Part shown: piece after piece, positions 1 to 5,815 of the stretch | Layout: every line of letters begins with the position of its first letter | How positions within the stretch are numbered: the first letter of the stretch is position 1 | Origin: an uncultured Lachnospiraceae bacterium | GTDB taxonomy: Bacteria; Bacillota_A; Clostridia; Lachnospirales; Lachnospiraceae | Assembly (NCBI GenBank): GCA_946630765.1 | Contig: CAMOZF010000126.1 | Span: 1 to 5,815, forward strand | Direction: 5' to 3' | Length of the DNA: 5,815 nt | The notes under the pieces: model-generated | What the model was told of the DNA's origin: nothing | Seen by the model: the letters and a program-made list of their open reading frames with translations, nothing else | Database searches by the model: none | Program-made: the position numbers and the translations under genes

Positions 1-1260
1 TCGGTTTTCCTCGTCGTTTTTCTTCTTTCGGGCATTCTGTTTTTAGGGCTCTTCCTTTTTCTGTTTCCGAAGACCCGGTCCGTGCTCGGTCCGGACGGCG
101 CGGTGCTTCTTTTGCTGCCCTGTCTTTTTCTTCTTTGTTCCGGCGTCCTTCCTGGAACAATTCGCGTCTATGAAGGGAGCCTCAGAAATGCCGGGGCCGG
201 AATCCTTTTGATCTTTCTCCCCCGCCTTGTCCTGATTCTTGGCCTGATCTATGCACTTCGCGAGCTCTCGATATGGCTGCTCTCCCGCTGCAGTCAGGAA
301 AGACTCCTTCGCCTCCGGCTTCTGAAAAGGCTGGACCCCGATTTCCGCTATCCGATGCTCCATGCGATTCTTCCGCTGGTCCTCCTTCTTCTTGAGACGG
401 TTCTTCTGGTTGTTCTTCTCTGTTTTCAGCTGTTCGGCCAGGCCTACCGTTATGATGTACCGCGTGCGCTTCTTCCGTGCATGGATCTCACGCTTCTGAT
501 TCTTCTTGCCTTCTCCTTCCGGGCGTTTTTCTACGGTCTTCAGACGATCCGGACGCTGCGGGACCAGGCGATCGAGGAGGCGGTCAGAAACGAACGACTC
601 CGCGTGGATCTGATTGCCAATGTTTCGCATGACCTTCGGACCCCGCTGACCTCGATTATCGGCTACGGGAATCTTCTGAAATCCGAAACGCTGAGCGCGG
701 AAGGCGCCGAGCACCTTTCGCTTCTGAATCAGAAGTCCTCCTACATGCGGGAGCTCGTGGATTCTCTTTTCGAACTGACCAAGGTTTCGAGCGGCGTGCT
801 GCAGGCGCATCCGTCGTCCATCGATCTGCTCCGGCTTCTCGAGCAGACAATCGGTCTTTTTTCGGATGAACTTGCCGAAAGGAATCTCACGGTCAAACGC
901 CACTACGAGTCCGACAGCTGTCCTCTTGTAACGGACGGGAACTTTCTGAACCGTGTGATCGCGAACCTGCTTCAGAACGCGGTCAAGTACGCGCTCCCCG
1001 GCACGAGAATCCATCTGACCGTCCGGAAAAGACCGGAAAATGTGGCGATCCGCCTGAGTAATGTCGCATCCTACGAGATGGATTTTGACCCCGAAGAAAT
1101 CACGGAGCGCTTCGTCCGGGGCGATAAGAGCCGCACCAGCCGCGGCTCGGGACTCGGGCTTGCGATCGCAAAAACCTATACGGAGGCGGTCGGCGGGAAG
1201 TTTTCCGTGGAAGTGGACGGCGACCAGTTTACCGCTGTGCTGCAGCTTCCGAATCTGTAA
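1..1260 (+). CDS. Membrane-bound sensor histidine kinase (5'-truncated)
   Basis: The reading frame is open from base 1 to the TAA at 1258-1260, so the true start lies upstream; the GTG at 82 is an internal codon, not a credible start. About 419 residues are visible. The N-terminal half (visible residues 1 to about 180) is Leu-rich with roughly five hydrophobic membrane segments and no obvious extracytoplasmic domain, which suggests sensing within or near the membrane. The cytoplasmic core follows: an H-box NVSHDLRTPLTS with the predicted phospho-accepting His encoded at 628-630, an N-box NLLQNAVKYA (Asn codon at 976) and a G2 box GSGLGLAIAK (from 1144). The usual DxGxG G1 motif is missing; the matching stretch reads RLSNVAS, followed by ITERFVRGDKSR. 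This lid form is frequent in clostridial kinases, so activity is still expected. It should autophosphorylate and pass phosphate to a response regulator, not seen here but perhaps encoded just upstream. The stimulus is unknown. Confidence 0.93.
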   Translation, partial: SVFLVVFLLSGILFLGLFLFLFPKTRSVLGPDGAVLLLLPCLFLLCSGVLPGTIRVYEGSLRNAGAGILLIFLPRLVLILGLIYALRELSIWLLSRCSQERLLRLRLLKRLDPDFRYPMLHAILPLVLLLLETVLLVVLLCFQLFGQAYRYDVPRALLPCMDLTLLILLAFSFRAFFYGLQTIRTLRDQAIEEAVRNERLRVDLIANVSHDLRTPLTSIIGYGNLLKSETLSAEGAEHLSLLNQKSSYMRELVDSLFELTKVSSGVLQAHPSSIDLLRLLEQTIGLFSDELAERNLTVKRHYESDSCPLVTDGNFLNRVIANLLQNAVKYALPGTRIHLTVRKRPENVAIRLSNVASYEMDFDPEEITERFVRGDKSRTSRGSGLGLAIAKTYTEAVGGKFSVEVDGDQFTAVLQLPNL

Positions 1261-1293
1261 GAAAGCTGAAAGGATTCCGTCGGCCTCTTCTTC

Positions 1294-1342
1294 AAAAACC
1301 TCTGTTATCGTTATTCTCAGAATAATAATAACGGAGGTTTTT
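1294..1342 (+). terminator. Long AU-rich hairpin ending in a T-tract; terminator or attenuator overlapping an RBS
   Basis: Arms 1294-1315 and 1321-1342 are near-perfect inverted repeats of 22 nt around a 5-nt loop (CTCAG, 1316-1320). In RNA, 19 pairs are Watson-Crick, two are G-U wobbles (1303/1333 and 1310/1326) and one is a C-A mismatch (1309/1327). The 5' arm starts with five A and the 3' arm ends with five T, the shape of an intrinsic (possibly bidirectional) terminator 33 nt after the kinase stop codon. Its stem is less GC-rich than usual. The 3' arm carries the GGAGG (1333-1337) that serves the YfhO-family gene, so the folded hairpin would also hide that ribosome binding site. Whether it terminates, attenuates or controls translation cannot be decided from sequence alone. 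Confidence 0.75.
1333..1337 (+). promoter_or_regulatory. Shine-Dalgarno site for the YfhO-family gene, inside the hairpin
   Basis: GGAGG lies 7 nt before the ATG at 1345, an ideal spacing, and decides this start. It pairs with the CCTCT at 1299-1303 in the upstream hairpin arm, the last pair being a G-U wobble, so its accessibility should depend on whether the hairpin is folded or melted by transcribing or translating machinery. Confidence 0.8.
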
Positions 1343-1344
1343 CC

Positions 1345-3360
1345 ATGTCCTTCTTCATAAAATACCGGAAGCAGACGCTCTATGCCCTCTCCTTCTTCCT
1401 GCCGCTTCTGATCGGCGGCATCGGCTATGCCGTCCGGGGCATCGCGCCCTTCGGGACGCAGTCTCTTGCGGCAATCGACGGCTTCGGCCAGTATTTTCCG
1501 ATGCTCCGGGAAGCGGAGCGGCACTTTTTTCATCCCGCCGCATGGAGCTTTTCCGGCGCCTTCGGCTTCAGCTTCTATGCCCAGTCCGCCTACTACACGA
1601 ACAGTCCGCTGAATATTCTTCTATTCCTTCTCCCGGGGAAAGTTCAGGTCTGGGAAATGGATCTTCTCGTGCTGCTCCGCTTCGGCCTGATGTCGCTTTC
1701 CTTTTTCCATCTGCTTTCAAAGCATTACTGCCGCCTCACATGGACCGATCTTCCGCTGTCTCTTTCGTGGGCCTTTTCCGGCTACAGCCTTGCATTTATC
1801 AATCAGATCATGTGGATGGATGCGCTGATTCTTCTGCCGCTTCTCGTTCTCTCACTGTACCGGCTGCTGAACGAAGGAAAATGTCTTCGCTACGGAATTC
1901 TTCTCTTTCTTCTGATCATCAGCTGCTTCTACATCGCCTACATGGTCTGTCTCTTCCTGATCCTTTTCAGCCTGGTTATTCTTCTGTCGGAACAGAAGAA
2001 AAGCTTTCGGCAGGCGCTTCTGGCACTTCTTCTTTTTGCAGGCGTATCACTGCTCTCAGGGCTTCTTTCGCTTCCCTTCCTGCTCCCGCTTCTTCGGGCG
2101 ATCAGGGAAACGGCTGCAGCCAATGCCTCTGCTCCTGCCTTTTTCAGCTTGATGCATCCGCTTTCGGAGGTCCTTCTTCGCTTTCTGCCTTTCCAGGAGG
2201 CCTCGCTCGCGTACGGTGCGCCGAATTTCTATTTCGGACTGTTTTCGCTGGTTCCGCTGCTTTTCGCGTTTCTATCCTCTTCGCTTCCGCGCCGGAAGAA
2301 GCTGCTTTCAGGCACTTTTGTCCTTTTTCTTCTTCTGTCTGCGCTTCTTTCCGGGACAGACTATCTCTGGCACGGCTTTCACGAGCCGTCCCAGCTTCCC
2401 GGGCGGGAAAGCTTCCTGCTCATTTTCCTGATACTTTTCTTCTCCGGAAGCGGCATTTCCGAGATCCGTTCCCCGAAAAAGAAACTGCTGATCGCGCTTC
2501 TTCTTGCCGCGGAAATCACCGGAAATGCCGTCTTTCAGTTTCAAAATGTCCCCTGTGTCACGGCCTCCCATGTCGCAGAGGCTGACGAAAGCCTCACGCG
2601 GCTCCGCGCGGAAATCAGCCCGGAGCTTCCGTCCGGTGAATTCTTCCGGACAGAGATCAGCCCCTACAGAGACAACGGCGGACAGCTGTACGGCTATGCA
2701 GGGATCAGCTATTATTCCTCGACGATGCCTGAAGACGCATATCTTTTCTTTCAGGCGCTCGGCGTCTCCCGCTACGCCGGAAATGTTTCCGTCCGCTTTG
2801 AAAGCCGGACAAGCGGCGATTTCCTCTATGATCTTTTTTCCGTGCGCCGGATCCTCAAGGAGGACGGAACCCTTCTTGAAAACAGCGACGCGCTCCCGCT
2901 TCTTGTTGTCTGCGACAGAAAAGTGCTCGCGGACTTTTCCGACGGCGCAGGATCTCTTGTGCGGAGGTCCCGTGATATTGTCTGGGAAACAGGTGAAGAG
3001 ATGCTTTCCGGGCCTGCGCTTCAGAACCGGCTTCTTCAGTCCATGTCCGCCCGCAGCGAAGCGCTGATCGACGAGGAGGCACACGCCATCCAGCCGGCCT
3101 ACGGGCGCGCCCTTTCATCGCTATCCGCCTATGGAAATGTCCTCATCGAAACGATCCGGGAAAACGTGCTGTTTACGGAAATCCGGGCCTCGGCGGACAT
3201 CAAAAAAGAAGGAAGCCTCCTTCTTATGAGTCTTCCTTCTTCGAATGTTTCCTTATGGGTGGACGGGGAAAAAGTCCCGCATTCCGCCGTTCTTCAGTAT
3301 ATGGCCGCCTGTCCGCTCGACCGGGGGCCGCATGATCTTCGGATCCGGCTTCTGCCCTGA
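1345..3360 (+). CDS. YfhO-family polytopic membrane protein (probable GT-C-type glycosyltransferase)
   Basis: This is a complete 671-residue integral membrane protein, starting at the ATG 7 nt after GGAGG and ending in TGA. Residues 1-400 hold about ten hydrophobic segments (first near 11-30, last near 380-398). YfhO-like marks are: an acidic first extracytoplasmic loop, AIDGFGQYFPML, with Asp45 where GT-C enzymes carry a catalytic acid; YYTNSPLN near 83-90; FHEPSQLPGRESFL near 345-358; GISYYSS near 453-459; LYDLFSVRRIL near 494-504; and a C-terminal VDGEKV at 639-644. The last 270 residues are mostly soluble and probably extracytoplasmic. In B. subtilis, YfhO is linked to lipoteichoic acid glycosylation, taking sugar from an undecaprenyl carrier. 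The acceptor and sugar here are unknown. It is shorter than many family members (often 800 or more residues, from memory). No CsbB-like GT2 or GtcA-like flippase gene is in the window. The family call is from motif pattern, not a search. Confidence 0.82.
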   Translation: MSFFIKYRKQTLYALSFFLPLLIGGIGYAVRGIAPFGTQSLAAIDGFGQYFPMLREAERHFFHPAAWSFSGAFGFSFYAQSAYYTNSPLNILLFLLPGKVQVWEMDLLVLLRFGLMSLSFFHLLSKHYCRLTWTDLPLSLSWAFSGYSLAFINQIMWMDALILLPLLVLSLYRLLNEGKCLRYGILLFLLIISCFYIAYMVCLFLILFSLVILLSEQKKSFRQALLALLLFAGVSLLSGLLSLPFLLPLLRAIRETAAANASAPAFFSLMHPLSEVLLRFLPFQEASLAYGAPNFYFGLFSLVPLLFAFLSSSLPRRKKLLSGTFVLFLLLSALLSGTDYLWHGFHEPSQLPGRESFLLIFLILFFSGSGISEIRSPKKKLLIALLLAAEITGNAVFQFQNVPCVTASHVAEADESLTRLRAEISPELPSGEFFRTEISPYRDNGGQLYGYAGISYYSSTMPEDAYLFFQALGVSRYAGNVSVRFESRTSGDFLYDLFSVRRILKEDGTLLENSDALPLLVVCDRKVLADFSDGAGSLVRRSRDIVWETGEEMLSGPALQNRLLQSMSARSEALIDEEAHAIQPAYGRALSSLSAYGNVLIETIRENVLFTEIRASADIKKEGSLLLMSLPSSNVSLWVDGEKVPHSAVLQYMAACPLDRGPHDLRIRLLP

Positions 3361-3365
3361 ATCCG

Positions 3366-4268
3366 TCAGTAGCCCATGGCCTCGCTTAATGCCGGCAGGA
3401 ACCGTTCCTCATACCACGCCTGGGAGAAATGGATATTGTCGCCTTCATAGAAGCAGTCGTCACCCGTGTAAAGCGGCGAGAGATCCAGGAAGATAAAGCC
3501 GTTATTCTGCGCGTATTCCTTCAGCGCCTGGTTATAGGCTGCGATGTTCTGATCCTGTCCCTCGTAATAGTCCTTCTCGCGGACCGTCGTCGGAAGGATC
3601 GACAGCAGATAGATCGTGCTCTCATCGTCCTCTGTCCGGAAGGCCTGAAGCAGCCGGTCGTAATTCTGAACAAATACCCAGGGATCGTTGCGCTGCGGAT
3701 TCAGCTGGACGTCATTGATTCCGTACCAGAAGGCCGTCTTTTCCCGGTGCTTTCTCGCAGCATTCGTCGCATTTTCGAAGGCGGATTCATCGGTGAGCTG
3801 GCCGCCCCAGGTTGCGCAGATGCTGTCGTCCGGAACGAGCTGGAACGACAGCGCGCCGCCGGTTCCCAAAGTCAGTGTTCTCGAATCTCCGACCAGCACC
3901 ACTTTTCCGTAATCCGGCACATGCTCCTCCGTTGTTGTCTCGGTCTCGCTTTCGGTCTCGGTTTCCTCGGGCGTGGTCTCGGTTTCAGTCTCTTCCGTGG
4001 TTTCGGGCTCTTCTGTCAGATCAGGCGCGGCCGTCGTTTCCGCGGTGGTTTCTGTTTCAGACGGAAGCGTGACTTCTGTCTCGGCGGTCAGCGTGGTTTC
4101 CTCTGCCCGGTTCCAGGGAAGCAGCTTCCTGTTTCCGAGCCGGTCCGGGATCAGCGCAAATGCCGCCGCCGCAAGCACCGCAAGGACTGCCACGATCACC
4201 TCGGCGACCAGCACCCTTCTTAAGCGGCGTTTTCTTTCCTCAAGTCTTTTTTTCTGCCTTTGATTCAT
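3366..4268 (-). CDS. Membrane-anchored SGNH/GDSL-family hydrolase with Thr/Glu-rich stalk
   Basis: This is a complete 300-residue protein. Residues 1-19 are strongly basic and cytoplasmic, followed by one hydrophobic segment at about 20-40 (signal anchor; no lipobox Cys) and a Thr/Glu-rich linker at about 57-115. The SGNH domain covers about 120-300. Its catalytic blocks are visible: block I VLVGDSRT with nucleophile Ser129; an oxyanion Gly in ATWGGQ (155 or 156); block III YGIND with Asn185; and block V DNIH with Asp277 and His280. The full Ser-Gly-Asn-His set suggests an active extracytoplasmic esterase or O-acyltransferase. Relatives remove or transfer acetyl or acyl groups on carbohydrates and cell-wall polymers, but the substrate here is unknown. 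The start at 4268 is set by a GGAG 11 nt upstream and a near-consensus promoter. The gene converges on the YfhO-family gene with 5 bp between stop codons. Confidence 0.88.
   Translation of the reverse strand: MNQRQKKRLEERKRRLRRVLVAEVIVAVLAVLAAAAFALIPDRLGNRKLLPWNRAEETTLTAETEVTLPSETETTAETTAAPDLTEEPETTEETETETTPEETETESETETTTEEHVPDYGKVVLVGDSRTLTLGTGGALSFQLVPDDSICATWGGQLTDESAFENATNAARKHREKTAFWYGINDVQLNPQRNDPWVFVQNYDRLLQAFRTEDDESTIYLLSILPTTVREKDYYEGQDQNIAAYNQALKEYAQNNGFIFLDLSPLYTGDDCFYEGDNIHFSQAWYEERFLPALSEAMGY
3924..4100 (-). repeat. Low-complexity Thr/Glu-coding repeat (stalk of the SGNH protein)
   Basis: The DNA is an imperfect run of short units resembling GTCTCGGTTTC on the plus strand, which encode Glu-Thr-Glu-Thr-type repeats (residues about 57-115 of the SGNH protein). 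It is acidic, has almost no hydrophobic residues and has the composition of an extended wall-spanning stalk, possibly O-glycosylated. Such tracts can change length by slippage. Confidence 0.75.
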
Positions 4269-4279
4269 AAATCTGCATT

Positions 4280-4283
4280 CTCC
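4280..4283 (-). promoter_or_regulatory. Ribosome binding site of the SGNH hydrolase gene
   Basis: Read on the minus strand this is GGAG, 11 nt before the ATG at 4268-4266, slightly longer than the ideal spacing. A nearer minus-strand ATG just after GGAG is in another frame, stops quickly and does not lead into the SGNH domain. Confidence 0.6.
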
Positions 4284-4305
4284 AAGAAAGTCAATATTTC
4301 AAAAG

Positions 4306-4334
4306 ATTATAACATAGCTGAGGGCTCCGGTCAA
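4306..4334 (-). promoter_or_regulatory. Sigma-A-type promoter for the SGNH hydrolase gene
   Basis: On the minus strand TTGACC (4334-4329) is followed by a 17-bp spacer and a perfect TATAAT (4311-4306). TG lies one base upstream of the -10 box, giving the extended form TGnTATAAT. The predicted transcription start near 4299 leaves a leader of about 30 nt before the ATG. This is the strongest promoter match in the window. Confidence 0.85.
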
Positions 4335-4349
4335 GAACCGGGCTTGTGC

Positions 4350-4378
4350 TTGACATTTCAGGAGGGATCGGCTAAACT
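4350..4378 (+). promoter_or_regulatory. Probable sigma-A-type promoter for tex
   Basis: A perfect TTGACA (4350-4355), a 17-bp spacer and TAAACT (4373-4378, four of six matches to TATAAT) point toward tex. The predicted start near 4385 gives a leader of about 60 nt. The -10 box is weak, so basal strength should be lower than the opposite promoter. The two -35 boxes are only 15 bp apart. Confidence 0.6.
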
Positions 4379-4426
4379 CCTAAACGGCGGTTTCTGCATT
4401 TTATGGGCCGCCCGGAAAAACGACCG

Positions 4427-4431
4427 AAGGA
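4427..4431 (+). promoter_or_regulatory. Weak, distant Shine-Dalgarno candidate for tex
   Basis: AAGGA is the only purine-rich match ahead of the tex ATG at 4446, but it sits 14 nt away, longer than typical. The start is still preferred because the protein aligns from there with the usual Tex N-terminus as I recall it, and no closer in-frame ATG exists upstream. Confidence 0.4.
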
Positions 4432-4445
4432 AGAAATATCTGAAT

Positions 4446-5815
4446 ATGAATCAAATCACAGAAACACTGGCAAAAGAACTTCAGAAAAGTCCGCAGATCA
4501 TCCAGAATGTCATTGATCTCTATGACGAAGGGAATACCATTCCCTTCATCGCCCGCTACCGTAAGGAAGCCCATGAAAACATGGGCGACGAAGCGCTCCG
4601 CACGCTTGAGGAGCGGCTGAAATACCTGAGAAATCTGGAAAGCCGGAAGGAGGATGTGCTCCGGCTGATTGCCGAGCAGGAAAAGCTCACGCCTGAACTG
4701 GAAAAGAAAATCCGGGACGCGGCAACACTCTCCGCTGTCGAGGACCTTTACCGTCCGTTCCAGAAAAAGCGCCGGACGCGCGGCCAGGCCGCCCGCGAAA
4801 AGGGACTGGAGCCACTCGCGCTTCTTCTGTACAGCCAGCCGGAGGAAATGAAGGCCCCGGAAGCAGAAGCCGAAGCCTACATCGATCCCGAAAAGGGCGT
4901 TCATGACATAAAGGAAGCCCTGCAGGGCGCCTCCGATATCATCGCGGAAACGGTGTCGGATTCCGCAGAGCTTCGGTCCGGCATCCGGACCTTCTATCAG
5001 CGTTCCGCATTTCTGAACGCTGTGAAATCGAAAGATGAGGACTCTGTCTACAGCGGATATTACAGCTTCTCCGGCGACTACAGCCGCCTGCAGGATCATC
5101 AGATCCTCGCACTGAACCGTGGTGAAAAGGAAGGCTTTCTCAAGATATCCTTCGACGTGGATGAAGAGAAAATCCTGTGGGCACTTGATCAGTCCATTAT
5201 AAAAAAGAACTCCCCCGCGGAGGAATTTCTGAAGGGCGCCATCAGCGACGGTTTCCGCCGGCTTCTGAGGCCTTCTCTTGAGAACGAACTGCGCGCGGCC
5301 CTGACAGAGCGGGCGTCGGAAGGCGCGATCCGGAATTTCGCCGCCAATCTGAAGCCGCTTCTTCTGCAGCCGCCGGTCCGCGGCGCCGTCTCGCTCGGGC
5401 TCGACCCCGGCTACCGTATGGGCTGTAAATGCGCGGTAACGGATCCTTTAGGGCGTGTGCTGGATACCGCGGTTGTCTATCCGACCCACGGAGAACGGCA
5501 GCTGAAGGAGGCGATGGACCGCCTTTCTTCGCTGATCAGAAAGCACCGGGTCACGCGCATCGCGATCGGAAACGGCACCGCATCAAGAGAAACCGAGGCC
5601 ATGACCGCCCGAATGATCCGGGAATACAAGCTCTCCGACGTGTCCTATATGGTGGTTTCGGAGGCCGGCGCTTCCGTATACTCCGCCTCGAAACTGGCTT
5701 CCGAGGAATTCCCGGACTATGATGTGAATCTCAGATCCGCCGTCTCCATCGCGAGAAGACTCCAGGATCCGCTGGCAGAACTGGTCAAAATTGACCCGAA
5801 AGCCATCGGCGTCGG
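4446..5815 (+). CDS. tex: Transcription accessory protein Tex (3'-truncated)
   Basis: The frame starts at ATG 4446 and stays open to the window end, giving 456 codons plus two bases of a protein usually of about 700-780 residues. The N-terminal helical Tex region is clear: DEGNTIPFIARYRKE at about residues 27-41, LKYLRNLESRKEDV near 58-71, VEDLYRPFQKKRRTRG near 98-113 and AREKGLEPLA near 115-124. A YqgF/RNase H-like domain begins at about 315 with LGLDPGYRMGCK (Asp320) and continues through IGNGTASRETE and VSEAGASVYSAS. The last visible residues, KIDPKAIGV, mark entry into the helix-hairpin-helix region; the remaining HhH and S1 RNA-binding domains lie outside. Tex is a conserved cytoplasmic nucleic-acid-binding protein related to eukaryotic Spt6 and tied to transcription. 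The common RTGCK here reads RMGCK. It is transcribed divergently from the SGNH gene and is probably functionally separate from it. Confidence 0.96.
   Translation, partial: MNQITETLAKELQKSPQIIQNVIDLYDEGNTIPFIARYRKEAHENMGDEALRTLEERLKYLRNLESRKEDVLRLIAEQEKLTPELEKKIRDAATLSAVEDLYRPFQKKRRTRGQAAREKGLEPLALLLYSQPEEMKAPEAEAEAYIDPEKGVHDIKEALQGASDIIAETVSDSAELRSGIRTFYQRSAFLNAVKSKDEDSVYSGYYSFSGDYSRLQDHQILALNRGEKEGFLKISFDVDEEKILWALDQSIIKKNSPAEEFLKGAISDGFRRLLRPSLENELRAALTERASEGAIRNFAANLKPLLLQPPVRGAVSLGLDPGYRMGCKCAVTDPLGRVLDTAVVYPTHGERQLKEAMDRLSSLIRKHRVTRIAIGNGTASRETEAMTARMIREYKLSDVSYMVVSEAGASVYSASKLASEEFPDYDVNLRSAVSIARRLQDPLAELVKIDPKAIGV

Noticed and set aside
43..1533. 496-codon open frame on the minus strand opposite the kinase gene
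   Set aside because: It is in register with a clear histidine kinase carrying all main motifs, crosses the hairpin and the start of the next gene, and its Arg/Lys/Gln-rich translation shows no domain. Codon bias explains it.
2308..3084. 258-codon minus-strand frame inside the YfhO-family gene
   Set aside because: Fully inside a well-supported gene, with no recognisable protein features.
3339..3365. Possible hairpin (CGGAT with ATCCG) at the end of the YfhO-family gene as a terminator
   Set aside because: Short stem, long loop and no following T-run in either direction.
3429..4223. 264-codon plus-strand frame opposite the SGNH hydrolase gene
   Set aside because: The minus strand has catalytic motifs, a signal anchor, an RBS and a strong promoter; the plus-strand frame mirrors the repetitive stalk and has no domain.
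4385..4412. GGCGG/CCGCC pairing in the tex leader as a possible riboswitch or attenuator
   Set aside because: Only five pairs around a 17-nt loop, with no T-tract and no known riboswitch features.
4259..4455. 11-bp perfect inverted repeat at 4259-4269 and 4445-4455, covering the first codons of the SGNH gene and tex
   Set aside because: It arises because both divergent genes start ATG-AAT-CAA. A-rich early codons are common for translation initiation, so coincidence is the simplest explanation.
4403..4516. Small plus-strand ORF of 37 codons (ATG at 4403) overlapping the tex start in another frame, a possible leader peptide
   Set aside because: No Shine-Dalgarno sequence precedes it, and most of its length is the shadow of tex codons.
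4401..5099. 232-codon minus-strand frame opposite the start of tex
   Set aside because: It is the complement of highly conserved Tex coding sequence and shows no independent support.

Overview
The window holds four protein-coding genes packed with little spare DNA. Two are cut by the window edges. The style suggests a bacterium of the Bacillota, probably a Clostridia member of moderately high GC such as a Lachnospiraceae relative. That placement is an inference from GGAGG-type ribosome binding sites, a sigma-A-type promoter with a TGnTATAAT box, a Thr/Glu-rich cell-surface linker, a YfhO-family membrane protein, and a histidine kinase with the degenerate ATP-lid common in Clostridia. No RNA gene, mobile element, CRISPR array or attachment site was found.

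Layout: (1) positions 1-1260, plus strand, the 3' portion of a membrane-bound sensor histidine kinase whose start lies upstream. (2) 1261-1344, a short intergenic region dominated by a long AU-rich hairpin whose 3' arm contains the ribosome binding site of the next gene. (3) 1345-3360, plus strand, a complete 671-residue polytopic membrane protein of the YfhO family (GT-C-like surface-polymer glycosyltransferases). (4) 3366-4268, minus strand, a complete 300-residue membrane-anchored SGNH/GDSL hydrolase on a Thr/Glu-rich stalk, convergent with the YfhO gene with only 5 bp between stop codons. (5) 4269-4445, a divergent promoter region with a near-consensus promoter for the SGNH gene facing a weaker one for the next gene. 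(6) 4446-5815, plus strand, the first 456 codons of the RNA-binding transcription accessory protein Tex, running off the window.

How they may work together: the kinase, the YfhO-like protein and the SGNH hydrolase all belong to the cell envelope. A loose cell-surface cluster is plausible (sensing, glycan decoration, acyl-ester removal or transfer), but only proximity supports it. Tex is a housekeeping gene and probably an unrelated neighbour. I did not see a clearly novel multi-gene system. The most distinctive element is the hairpin at 1294-1342, which looks like a terminator yet contains the YfhO gene's Shine-Dalgarno sequence.
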